From JAHRAW01 sp028066695 (GTDB lineage Bacteria > Pseudomonadota > Gammaproteobacteria > Arenicellales > Poriferihabitantaceae): a stretch of 64,000 bases of DNA. The DNA lies in NCBI GenBank assembly GCA_963457535.1, contig OY734803.1, forward strand, positions 62,001 to 126,000. The letters run 5' to 3'. Under the pieces are notes generated by a model. The model did no database searches, was not told the DNA's origin, and was given only the letters and a program-made list of their open reading frames with translations. A program made the position numbers and the translations under genes. Positions 35,784 to 43,146 of the stretch are shown piece by piece (within the stretch, counting starts at the first letter, position 1; every line of letters begins with the position of its first letter).

Positions 35784-36470
35784 TCATTGCGAACTCGCGC
35801 GCAGTCCGGCCGCGGTTGCCGCCGGCGCGAGCGCGAGCGCGAGTAGCAGCATCGCGCCGAGCCACAGCAAGGGCCCGTCAGCCGGCAGGCCAAGCGCGGC
35901 CGCGCGCGCGGCGAACGCGCCGAAGATCAGCGCGGGAATGTAGAGCGGCAGCACCAGCAGCGCGAGCAGCATTCCGCCGCCGCGCGCGCCGAGGGTCAGC
36001 GCCGCGCCGGCCGCGCCGAGCAAACTCATCAGCGCGGTGCCGAGCAGCAGCCCGCCGACCAGCGCCGGCAGCGCATGCGGCGGCAGATGCAGCATCAGCG
36101 CCGGCAATGGCGCGAGCAATGCCAGCGGCGCGCCGCACAGCAGCCAATGCGCGAGGATTTTCGCCAGCGCAAGCAGGCTCGGCGGGTGCGGGCTCAGCAG
36201 CAGTTGCTGCAGCGCGCCGTCGGCAAAATCGCCGCGAAACACGCGGTCCAAGCCGAGCAGGGTGGCGAGCAGCGCGGCCACCCAGATGACCGCGGGCGCG
36301 ATGCTTTGCAGGTAGTCCGGGTCGGGATTGGCGGCGAGCGGAAACAGCGACAGCGTGATCACGAAAAAAAACAGCGGCCGCAACAATTCGCCGCGGCGGC
36401 GGCCGGCGGCGATTAGGTCGCGGCGCAGCACGGCGGCGAGCGCGGCGAACAGGGAAGGGGGGGCGGTCAT
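35784..36470 (-). CDS. ccmB: Haem exporter permease CcmB
   Basis: 228 residues, about six membrane helices. A basic N-terminus (LRRDLIAAGRRRGELLRPLFFFVITLSLFPL) precedes the conserved WVAALLATLLGLDRVFRGDFADGALQQLLLSP. It is the permease of the CcmAB ABC transporter, needed to release holo-CcmE. The ATG overlaps the ccmA stop by 4 nt (ATGA). The giant dockerin-like gene, not ccmC, follows it. Confidence 0.93.
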   Translation of the reverse strand: MTAPPSLFAALAAVLRRDLIAAGRRRGELLRPLFFFVITLSLFPLAANPDPDYLQSIAPAVIWVAALLATLLGLDRVFRGDFADGALQQLLLSPHPPSLLALAKILAHWLLCGAPLALLAPLPALMLHLPPHALPALVGGLLLGTALMSLLGAAGAALTLGARGGGMLLALLVLPLYIPALIFGAFAARAAALGLPADGPLLWLGAMLLLALALAPAATAAGLRASSQ

Positions 36471-37117
36471 TGGTGGTAGTCGCCGAGGTCCAGTGTTTGC
36501 GCATGCACATTTAATTGCTGGTGGCTGCTGAACACCAGCATGCCGCCGCGCGCGATCTGTTCGGCGAGCAGGGTTTCCAGTTCGCGCGCGCCGCGCTTGT
36601 CCAGCGCGGCCGCGGGCTCGTCCAAAATCCACACGCCGCCGGGCCGCAACAACAGCGAGGCGAGACGAACGCGCTGCAATTGCCCGGCCGAGAGCGCCGC
36701 GCAGCGCGCGTCGAATGCCGCATCGGGCAGACCCATGCGGCGCAGCGCGTCTTTGGCGGCGTCCGCGTCGGCACGCGCGCCCGACAGCGCGGCTGCGGTC
36801 GCGAGGTTTTCCAGCGGCGTTAATTCGCCTTTCAGCGCGGGTTTATGCCCGAGATACGCGAGTTGCGCGTAATAGTCGGCGCGCGCCGCGCCGCCGGTAA
36901 TCGGCATGCCGTTCCAGCGCACTTCGCCGGTCTCGGGGCGGTGCAGGCCGCACAGGATTTGCATCAACGAGGTTTTGCCGGCGCCGTTTTCGCCGCGCAA
37001 ATGCAGCGCGCCGCCGCTTTCCACCGCGCAGTCCAAGTTGCGAAACAGCGCGCGCGCGCCGCGCACGCATTCAATGCCGGCGGCTTGGAGTCGGATGGGA
37101 GGGCTTTCACGCGGCAC
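36467..37117 (-). CDS. ccmA: Haem exporter ATPase CcmA
   Basis: About 216-residue ABC ATPase of cytochrome c maturation. Walker A is GENGAGKTS, the signature LSAGQLQRVRLA, Walker B VWILDEP, and the H-loop SSHQQ. First gene of the ccm operon. GTG at 37117 is chosen because a consensus -10 box (TATACT, 37126-37131) ends eight nt before it and the gene then does not overlap dinB; longer in-frame extensions run into dinB. Confidence 0.9.
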   Translation of the reverse strand: MPRESPPIRLQAAGIECVRGARALFRNLDCAVESGGALHLRGENGAGKTSLMQILCGLHRPETGEVRWNGMPITGGAARADYYAQLAYLGHKPALKGELTPLENLATAAALSGARADADAAKDALRRMGLPDAAFDARCAALSAGQLQRVRLASLLLRPGGVWILDEPAAALDKRGARELETLLAEQIARGGMLVFSSHQQLNVHAQTLDLGDYHQ

Positions 37118-37125
37118 GGTGCGGG

Positions 37126-37135
37126 AGTATATCCT
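37126..37135. promoter_or_regulatory. Overlapping divergent -10 boxes of ccmA and dinB
   Basis: Minus-strand TATACT (37126-37131) points at ccmA and plus-strand TATATC (37128-37133) or TATCCT (37130-37135) points at dinB. They share bases, so polymerase cannot bind both at once. Predicted starts lie 0-2 nt from each start codon, giving leaderless or near-leaderless mRNAs. Based on sequence alone. Confidence 0.45.
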
Positions 37136-37141
37136 AGCGCG

Positions 37142-38302
37142 ATGATCCTGCACATTGACATGGACGCGTTCTTCGCCTCGGTGGAGGAGCGCGAGCAGCC
37201 GGCGTTGCGCGGCCGCCCGCTCGCGGTCGGCGGCAGTCCGCGCGCGCGCGGCGTGGTCGCTGCGGCGAATTACGCGGCGCGCGAATTCGGCGTGCGCAGC
37301 GCGATGCCGAGCGCGGTGGCGATGCGCCGGTGTCCGGAGTTAATTTTGCTGCCGCCGCGCGGAAAACTCTACGCCGAAGTCGGCGCGCAGATTCGCGAAA
37401 TTTTTCACCGCTACACGCCGGTGGTGGAGCCGCTTTCGCTGGACGAGGCGTTTCTGGATCCGCGCGGCAGCGAGCGGCTGCACGGCGGCGCGGTGGAGGT
37501 GGGGAAGATGATCAAGCGCGACATTCGCGATGAACTGCAACTGGTCGCGTCGGTCGGAGTCGCGCCGAACAAGTTTTTGGCGAAGTTGGCGAGCGGGCAT
37601 GAAAAGCCCGACGGTTTTACCGTGATCACGCGCGAGGGCGCGCAGGATTTTTTGGACGCGCTGCCGGTCGGGCGAATGTGGGGAGTCGGCAAGTCGGCGC
37701 AAAAACGTTTGCATGCCGCGGACATTTTTAATGTGCTGCAACTGCGGCGCGCGTCGGAGGAATGGCTGGTGGAAACTTTCGGCGCGCACGGCGCGCGACT
37801 GTGGCAACTCGCGCATGGCCGCGACGCGCGCGAAGTCGCGCCCGACAGTGAAACCAAATCCATTTCGCACGAGACCACTTTCGCCGGCGACATAGATTCG
37901 CCGGACGCGCTGCAGGCGGTCGCGCTGGACTTGAGCGAAAGCGTTTGCTACCGGCTGCGCCGCGCCGGCATGCGCGGGCGGACGGTCACGCTGAAAATTC
38001 GCTTTGAAGATTTCTCCACGATTACGCGCGCGCGCAGCCTGCCGCGCGCGACCGATTCCACCGACGAAGTGCGGCGCACCGCCGAGAGTTTATTGCGCCG
38101 TGAATTGGCGAAAGGTCCGGTCTCGGTGCGGTTGCTCGGCGTCGGCGTCAGCAATTTTGACGAGGAGGTTGCGCCGCAGGATGATTTGTTTGTGCAGGAA
38201 AGTGACGGTGAAAAACGCCGGACGCTGGATGCGCTCACCGACAAAATCAAACAGCGTTACGGGAAGGAGGCGCTTCGGCGCGGCAGGGTGCTGTGGAAGT
38301 AG
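37142..38302 (+). CDS. dinB: DNA polymerase IV
   Basis: 386-residue Y-family translesion polymerase. The catalytic residues lie in HIDMDAFFASVE (N-terminus) and PLSLDEAFLD (near residue 100), followed by thumb (SVGVAPNKFLAKLASGHEKPDG) and little-finger domains. The ATG at 37142 directly follows a -10-like sequence; an upstream in-frame extension overlaps ccmA and has no similarity. No LexA box was recognised. Its last 56 nt overlap the convergent panC gene. Confidence 0.95.
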   Translation: MILHIDMDAFFASVEEREQPALRGRPLAVGGSPRARGVVAAANYAAREFGVRSAMPSAVAMRRCPELILLPPRGKLYAEVGAQIREIFHRYTPVVEPLSLDEAFLDPRGSERLHGGAVEVGKMIKRDIRDELQLVASVGVAPNKFLAKLASGHEKPDGFTVITREGAQDFLDALPVGRMWGVGKSAQKRLHAADIFNVLQLRRASEEWLVETFGAHGARLWQLAHGRDAREVAPDSETKSISHETTFAGDIDSPDALQAVALDLSESVCYRLRRAGMRGRTVTLKIRFEDFSTITRARSLPRATDSTDEVRRTAESLLRRELAKGPVSVRLLGVGVSNFDEEVAPQDDLFVQESDGEKRRTLDALTDKIKQRYGKEALRRGRVLWK

Positions 38303-39182
38303 CGGGCAATTCGTCCGCATTTTCGTCCAGCGCGATGTTATCTATCAGGCGCACTCCGCCGATGTGCGCGGCGATTAACGCGCGCGCGTGTTTGGCGCCG
38401 CGCAGGGTTTGCGGCGCGTTTTCGCTCCACCGCGCCGCGTCGCGCACTTCCGCGTATTCCACGCGAATGCGCGCGTCGCGAAGTTGCGCATGCATTAATT
38501 CGGAAAACGCGGCCGGGTCGCGCTCGCCGTCGCGCCAGGCGCGGCGCGCGGCCTGCAATGCGCGGTGCAATTTTGCCGCGGCGCGCAAATCCTCCGCGCC
38601 GAGTAGGCGGTTGCGCGACGACATTGCCAATCCGGATTCCTCGCGCACAGTCGGGCAGAGAACCACGCGCACATTATCAAGTTGCGCCGCGATGTCGCGC
38701 ACCACCAGGCACTGCTGAAAATCCTTCTCGCCGAAATACGCGGCGCATGCGCCGACCGTCGCAAACAGGCGCTCCACGATTGCGCGCACTCCCGGCAAAT
38801 GCCCGGGGCGGTGCGCGCCCTCCAACCCGCGCGCGAACACGCCGGCGTCGCGCGGCGGAAGTTTGCGCGGGTCGGCGCCCGGAAAAAACTGCGCCAATTC
38901 GCCGCCGAACACCATCGCGCAACCGGCGCGCTCCAGCAATTGCAAATCGCGCGCCTCATCGCGCGGATACTTTTTTAAATCTTCCGGGTCGTTGAACTGC
39001 AGCGGATTGACGAAGATGCTGGCGCAGACAACATCGTTCTCGCGCACCGCGCGCTCCACCAATGAAAGATGCCCGCGATGCAGCGCGCCCATGGTCGGCA
39101 CATAGCCGAGCGTTCGCTCGTCGGCGCGCGCGCGCGCGCACCATCGCGCCGCGCTTTGCGGACTGGGCAGCGATTTGATCAC
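38247..39182 (-). CDS. panC: Pantothenate synthetase
   Basis: 311-residue enzyme that joins pantoate and beta-alanine with ATP. Motifs: YVPTMGALHRGHLSLV (HxGH), FVNPLQFN, GEKDFQQ and MSSRN. The start is GTG at 39182, 5 nt after the upstream phosphatase stop; longer extensions read through that gene. The last 20 or so residues (ELPATSTAPCRAEAPPSRNAV) overlap the dinB end and look unlike the family, so the C-terminus is probably a neutral extension. panB is not in the window. Confidence 0.93.
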   Translation of the reverse strand: MIKSLPSPQSAARWCARARADERTLGYVPTMGALHRGHLSLVERAVRENDVVCASIFVNPLQFNDPEDLKKYPRDEARDLQLLERAGCAMVFGGELAQFFPGADPRKLPPRDAGVFARGLEGAHRPGHLPGVRAIVERLFATVGACAAYFGEKDFQQCLVVRDIAAQLDNVRVVLCPTVREESGLAMSSRNRLLGAEDLRAAAKLHRALQAARRAWRDGERDPAAFSELMHAQLRDARIRVEYAEVRDAARWSENAPQTLRGAKHARALIAAHIGGVRLIDNIALDENADELPATSTAPCRAEAPPSRNAV

Positions 39183-39186
39183 CGCG

Positions 39187-39879
39187 TCATTGCGGGGCGG
39201 GAGATGCTTTTCCGTTCGCCAGCCACTCCCAAATCTCCTCCGGATTCGCGACCACCGCATCCGCGCCCCATTCGCGCGGGTCGTCTCCCGGCGCGATGTA
39301 GCCGTATGCGGCCGCGAGCGTGCGCATGCCGGCGCGCCGACCGGACTCAATGTCGCGCGCGTCGTCGCCGATATACACCGCGCGCGCCGCGTCGGCGCCG
39401 ATGACCTCGCATGCATGCAGCAATTGGTCGGGCCACGGTTTGCGTTTTTCCAGTGTGTCGCCGCTGACCACGCACGCGCTGCGCTCGGCGAGGCGCATGC
39501 CGCACAACAGCGGCTCGGTCAAAAACCCCGGCTTGTTGGTCACCACTCCCCAGCGCCGTTTGCTGTTTTCAATGCTCGTCAATAATGCATCCATGCCCGG
39601 AAACAACCGCGTGTCCGCGCACAAATGTCCGCGGTAATGCGCGAGCAATTCGTCATACAGCGGCCGGCCGCGCGCCTCGTCTTCTTCGGCGATGCCAAAG
39701 CCGAGCCGCACCAGCGCCATTCCGCCTTTGGAAACATGCGGGCGAATTTTTTCAAACGGAAGTTGCGCGCGCCGGTGGCGCGCCAAAATCGCGTTGAGCG
39801 CGGCCGCCATGTCGCCGGCGGTGTCCAGAAGAGTGCCGTCCAAATCAAACAGCACGGTGTCAATGCCGTTCGCGTTCAT
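39187..39879 (-). CDS. HAD phosphatase of the Gph/MupP group
   Basis: 230 residues. Motif I is FDLDGTLLDT, motif III has a lysine in DTLEKRKPWPDQL and motif IV is YIGDDARDIESGRRAGM. These fit phosphoglycolate phosphatases and MupP, the N-acetylmuramate-6-phosphate phosphatase of peptidoglycan recycling. The phosphatase-ubiG-mtaD order is the one described for mupP in Pseudomonas, favouring MupP over Gph, though sequence alone cannot decide. The ATG overlaps the ubiG stop by 4 nt. Confidence 0.88.
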   Translation of the reverse strand: MNANGIDTVLFDLDGTLLDTAGDMAAALNAILARHRRAQLPFEKIRPHVSKGGMALVRLGFGIAEEDEARGRPLYDELLAHYRGHLCADTRLFPGMDALLTSIENSKRRWGVVTNKPGFLTEPLLCGMRLAERSACVVSGDTLEKRKPWPDQLLHACEVIGADAARAVYIGDDARDIESGRRAGMRTLAAAYGYIAPGDDPREWGADAVVANPEEIWEWLANGKASPAPQ

Positions 39880-40613
39880 TCCGTTTCGGTTTTTGGCGCG
39901 CCGACTTTTTCGCACCGCAAAAAATAATTCACCGAAACCCCGGGCCCCAGCGAATAGGTTTTTCGCAGCGGGTTGTAATGCATCCCGATCATGCCGCGCA
40001 AGGCCAGCCCGGCGCGCTCGCACCACCTCGCCAACTCGCTCGGGCGAATCAGTTTTTCATATTGATGCGTGCCGCGCGGCAGCAATTTCAGCGCGTATTC
40101 CGCGCCGACAATCGCGAACAGAAACGACTTCAAGTTGCGGTTGATCGTGGAGAAATACACCGCCCCGCCCGGCTTCGCCAATTGCGCGCAGGCCGCCACC
40201 ACACTTTCCGGCCGCGGCACATGCTCCAGCAATTCCAGGCAGCACACCACATCCCACCCGGCATTTGATTCCGCGGCCAATTCCTCGGCGGTCATTTGCC
40301 GGTATTCCACCTCCGCGCCGCTTTCCAGCGCATGCAATTGCGCCACCGAAATCGCCGCCTCGCCGGCGTCAATCCCGGTCACCCGCGCCCCGCGCGCCGC
40401 CATCGCCTCGCACAACAACCCGCCGCCGCAGCCGACATCCAGCGCGGATTTTCCGGCGAGCGGAGAGTGTTTGTCAATAAAATCAAGGCGCAGCGGATTT
40501 ATTTGGTGTAACGGCTTGAACTCACTCTCCGCATCCCACCACCGCGCCGCCAACTCGCCGAATTTTTCCACTTCGGCCGGGTCAATGTTGTTGTGGGTGG
40601 GGGATGTGGTCAT
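39876..40613 (-). CDS. ubiG: Ubiquinone biosynthesis O-methyltransferase UbiG
   Basis: 245-residue SAM-dependent enzyme making both O-methylations of ubiquinone. The N-terminus EVEKFGELAARWWDAESEFKPLHQINPLRLDFI is diagnostic; motif I is LDVGCGGGLLCE. ATG at 40613 gives the family length, and a minus-strand TATATT (40635-40640) lies 21 nt upstream. Ubiquinone use indicates an aerobic or nitrate/NO-respiring proteobacterium. Upstream, where mtaD would normally sit, an oppositely oriented NACHT gene intervenes. Confidence 0.95.
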   Translation of the reverse strand: MTTSPTHNNIDPAEVEKFGELAARWWDAESEFKPLHQINPLRLDFIDKHSPLAGKSALDVGCGGGLLCEAMAARGARVTGIDAGEAAISVAQLHALESGAEVEYRQMTAEELAAESNAGWDVVCCLELLEHVPRPESVVAACAQLAKPGGAVYFSTINRNLKSFLFAIVGAEYALKLLPRGTHQYEKLIRPSELARWCERAGLALRGMIGMHYNPLRKTYSLGPGVSVNYFLRCEKVGAPKTETE

Positions 40614-40654
40614 GGGGAGGCGGGGAAAGGGGAGAATATACACGAGTAGGGAGT

Positions 40655-40753
40655 ATGCGTTATAATCTGCGGGTCGCTGTGGCGGGAGAGCGGGGGGAGG
40701 TGAAGGTGATTGATGAGGAGAATAAGGTTTTGGTGGTAAAATCCATTTTCTGA
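40655..40753 (+). CDS. Possible 32-aa leader peptide before the NACHT gene
   Basis: Short ORF starting five nt after GGGAG and ending 18 nt before the NACHT ATG. The product (MRYNLRVAVAGERGEVKVID, then EENKVLVVKSIF) would form a beta-rich mini-domain. A TATAAT at 40661-40666 lies inside it, so either the peptide or that promoter is probably not real. Confidence 0.3.
   Translation: MRYNLRVAVAGERGEVKVIDEENKVLVVKSIF
40661..40666 (+). promoter_or_regulatory. Possible -10 box of the NACHT gene
   Basis: TATAAT without a good -35, predicting a leader of about 99 nt before the ATG at 40772. It falls within the possible 32-aa ORF. Confidence 0.35.
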
Positions 40754-40771
40754 CTGTTTGAGTCAAAGACC

Positions 40772-43102
40772 ATGAGCACCGAAACGAAAAATATTGAACG
40801 AGCTCTCGCTGGCATGCGGCGGGAGGTGGATGATTTGCACCCTCACCTTAGGGAGTTCCTGGGAAAAATCGAGGGCGTAAAAAATGTCGAGTACACGCAC
40901 GGCCCGAACGAGTGGGGAGCGGATTTTGTGCTGACCGAGTCGGACAGCCTGACTGATGCTACAGCCTATGTGGGTGTCGTGGTCAAAAATGGAACAATCT
41001 CTCAGTCTGGAGTTTCCGATGTGCTGAGGCAAATCGACGAGTGTGGAAAGCCGAGGATGATTTCCAATGGCGCACAGCGCGTCCGTATGGATCGCGTGTG
41101 GGTCATTGCGAATGGAACGATCAGCAACAACGCAAAAGAGAAAATTCATGATGCCCGCAAGATCGGTGTGAGGTTCACCGACAGGAAAGCGCTGGCTGGA
41201 TTGATGGCGAAATACAAATACAGCCCCAGTGAAGGCTTGCCGACCAGTATCGCCATTTGCTTGGGCAAACAATCCTTACTTGCGAGTGCTTTGAAAAAGG
41301 AGTCTATCCCTTTGGGCATCGTCGGTCAGTCCCCCATTTTCATGGATCAAATGGTGATTCGGCGCGAACCGTCCCAATACGCTCACGAAGGCGCTCGCAA
41401 GCGAAAAAATCAAAGCAGCATGAAACGAGTCTCCATTCATAATGCGCTGGAAAACAACCGCTCTTTGTTTATCAACGGAGAGCCCGGTTGCGGGAAATCA
41501 AAAATGTTGCAGGACATCCTGGACAGGCATGCCAGTGATGCCGCGTTCCAGAAAACCAAGATGATTCCGATTTTTGTTTCGTGCCAGGACATGCTGGGGA
41601 AGCACGATGGCAAGATCTCCAAAATGCTCGATGAATTTGAACGAGAGCATCGTTTGGGTGAAGCCGAAATCGAGTTTCACTACCTCGTTATCATCGATGG
41701 CATCGATGAATGTGGTTTAACTCGAGAAGAGCGCATCGATCACATCGCCGAGTGGAAAAAAGAATCCAGTGGTGGAAGGGTGAAGAAGATGGTTTTTGCC
41801 AGTCGTGATCACTTTGAAGAAAAGCGACTGGATATACCTACGTACCGCATTGCACCTTTAAGCATGCGAGAGGTGGTTGCCGCCATTAAAAAAACTTTGG
41901 CGGGTGTGGATGTTCTCGACCGCATCGTTGACGATGTTGTGCGCTCAGACATCTTTCGGTCATTGCCGCAAAACCCTCTTTCGACTGCCATCCTGATCAA
42001 TCTGTTGCAGGACGAAGAAAGCATCCGTGAATTGCCGGCGAATTTGACGGAACTTTTCAGCAAGTATGCCGAAGTTTCCCTTGGCCGTTGGGATAAAGAT
42101 GCGGGGGAGGGCAAAAATCAGCGTCGGTATGAAGCATCAAATCACATATTGGCGCGTATCGCAACCTACATGCTGGACAACCAATTGCATCAAATTGGTG
42201 AAAGTGAGGCACAGAGGTTTTTTGCGGAGTATTTGGAAGAACGCAATCTGGGCATCGACCCGGTCGAACTGTTCGACCGGGTCGTGGAAAAGTCAAATCT
42301 GGTATTTCTGCATGATGGGATTTTCCGTTTCCGTCATCGAACGATTGCTGAGTTCTTTTACTCCAAAAGTTTCTCGAACTCAAAAATCGACGATCTTGGC
42401 GAATATGTCTTCGACGTGCAGTGGGCAACCATTCTGTTTTTTCATGTCGGGGCAAAAAAAGATTGCCCGAAATTGCTTGAAAAAATCAATGCTATTCGCC
42501 CCCAACAAGAAGGTGGGAAGATCATGAAGGCAATAAATATGGCCAATATCTTGTTGGCCGGCTATGCAACGCCCTATGCTTGCATTCAGAAAGTGTTGCA
42601 GTCAGTTTTCATCGATACTTCGATCTATGCAGAGTCTGTGATTGGTGGAAAAATGAAAGATTCTGCATTGGCGAGGCTCAGCATTATGCATGTGCTTGCT
42701 TTTTTCCGAATCGTCATGGACTACGAGTACTCGCGCCCGTTTTTTAAGCAGGCGATCGAGGAGAGTTTGAACCAAATTGAAGGTTTGGACATCGACGACA
42801 ATGTGAAGGCAGCGTCTCTTTTCCTGATCAGCCTTGCCCATCGGTCTCTTGGTGGCGAGAACATTTTTTCCGGAATGATCGAGAAACTCGGGAACCGTAT
42901 TCCCGCGCACATCCAGCTCGCCATCAACCATGAGACAGATTACCTGCGTCAAGTGGGGAAAGATGTCAAAAAATTCAAAAGGTCGGTTAAAAGGCGTTTG
43001 CTGAGCGCAGACAAACGATCTGTCGGCCGTGGTGGTCGTGTGCATGACTTGTACACGAAAGAAATTCGTTACTTGCCGAAGAGCAAGGATGAAGATCGCT
43101 AA
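40772..43102 (+). CDS. Mrr-like nuclease / NACHT NTPase (candidate antiphage protein)
   Basis: 776 residues. The N-terminal 150 resemble the Mrr/PD-(D/E)XK restriction fold: GPNEWGADFVL places Asp 51, and YVGVVVKNG places Lys 72, although the middle acidic or glutamine residue appears to be Val. A NACHT-type STAND NTPase follows: Walker A NGEPGCGKS (235-243) and Walker B LVIIDGIDECG (305-315) with the NACHT GxDE pattern. The C-terminal half is helical, without recognised repeats, and would act as sensor. This effector-NTPase-sensor layout matches antiphage STAND proteins that trigger DNA cleavage or abortive infection. It is a single gene, less GC-rich than its neighbours, opposite in strand to ubiG and mtaD. 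Confidence 0.85.
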   Translation: MSTETKNIERALAGMRREVDDLHPHLREFLGKIEGVKNVEYTHGPNEWGADFVLTESDSLTDATAYVGVVVKNGTISQSGVSDVLRQIDECGKPRMISNGAQRVRMDRVWVIANGTISNNAKEKIHDARKIGVRFTDRKALAGLMAKYKYSPSEGLPTSIAICLGKQSLLASALKKESIPLGIVGQSPIFMDQMVIRREPSQYAHEGARKRKNQSSMKRVSIHNALENNRSLFINGEPGCGKSKMLQDILDRHASDAAFQKTKMIPIFVSCQDMLGKHDGKISKMLDEFEREHRLGEAEIEFHYLVIIDGIDECGLTREERIDHIAEWKKESSGGRVKKMVFASRDHFEEKRLDIPTYRIAPLSMREVVAAIKKTLAGVDVLDRIVDDVVRSDIFRSLPQNPLSTAILINLLQDEESIRELPANLTELFSKYAEVSLGRWDKDAGEGKNQRRYEASNHILARIATYMLDNQLHQIGESEAQRFFAEYLEERNLGIDPVELFDRVVEKSNLVFLHDGIFRFRHRTIAEFFYSKSFSNSKIDDLGEYVFDVQWATILFFHVGAKKDCPKLLEKINAIRPQQEGGKIMKAINMANILLAGYATPYACIQKVLQSVFIDTSIYAESVIGGKMKDSALARLSIMHVLAFFRIVMDYEYSRPFFKQAIEESLNQIEGLDIDDNVKAASLFLISLAHRSLGGENIFSGMIEKLGNRIPAHIQLAINHETDYLRQVGKDVKKFKRSVKRRLLSADKRSVGRGGRVHDLYTKEIRYLPKSKDEDR

Positions 43103-43146
43103 AGCGGCGAAACTCTCTGGCTGCCGAAGTTTGCTGACGCGTCCGA

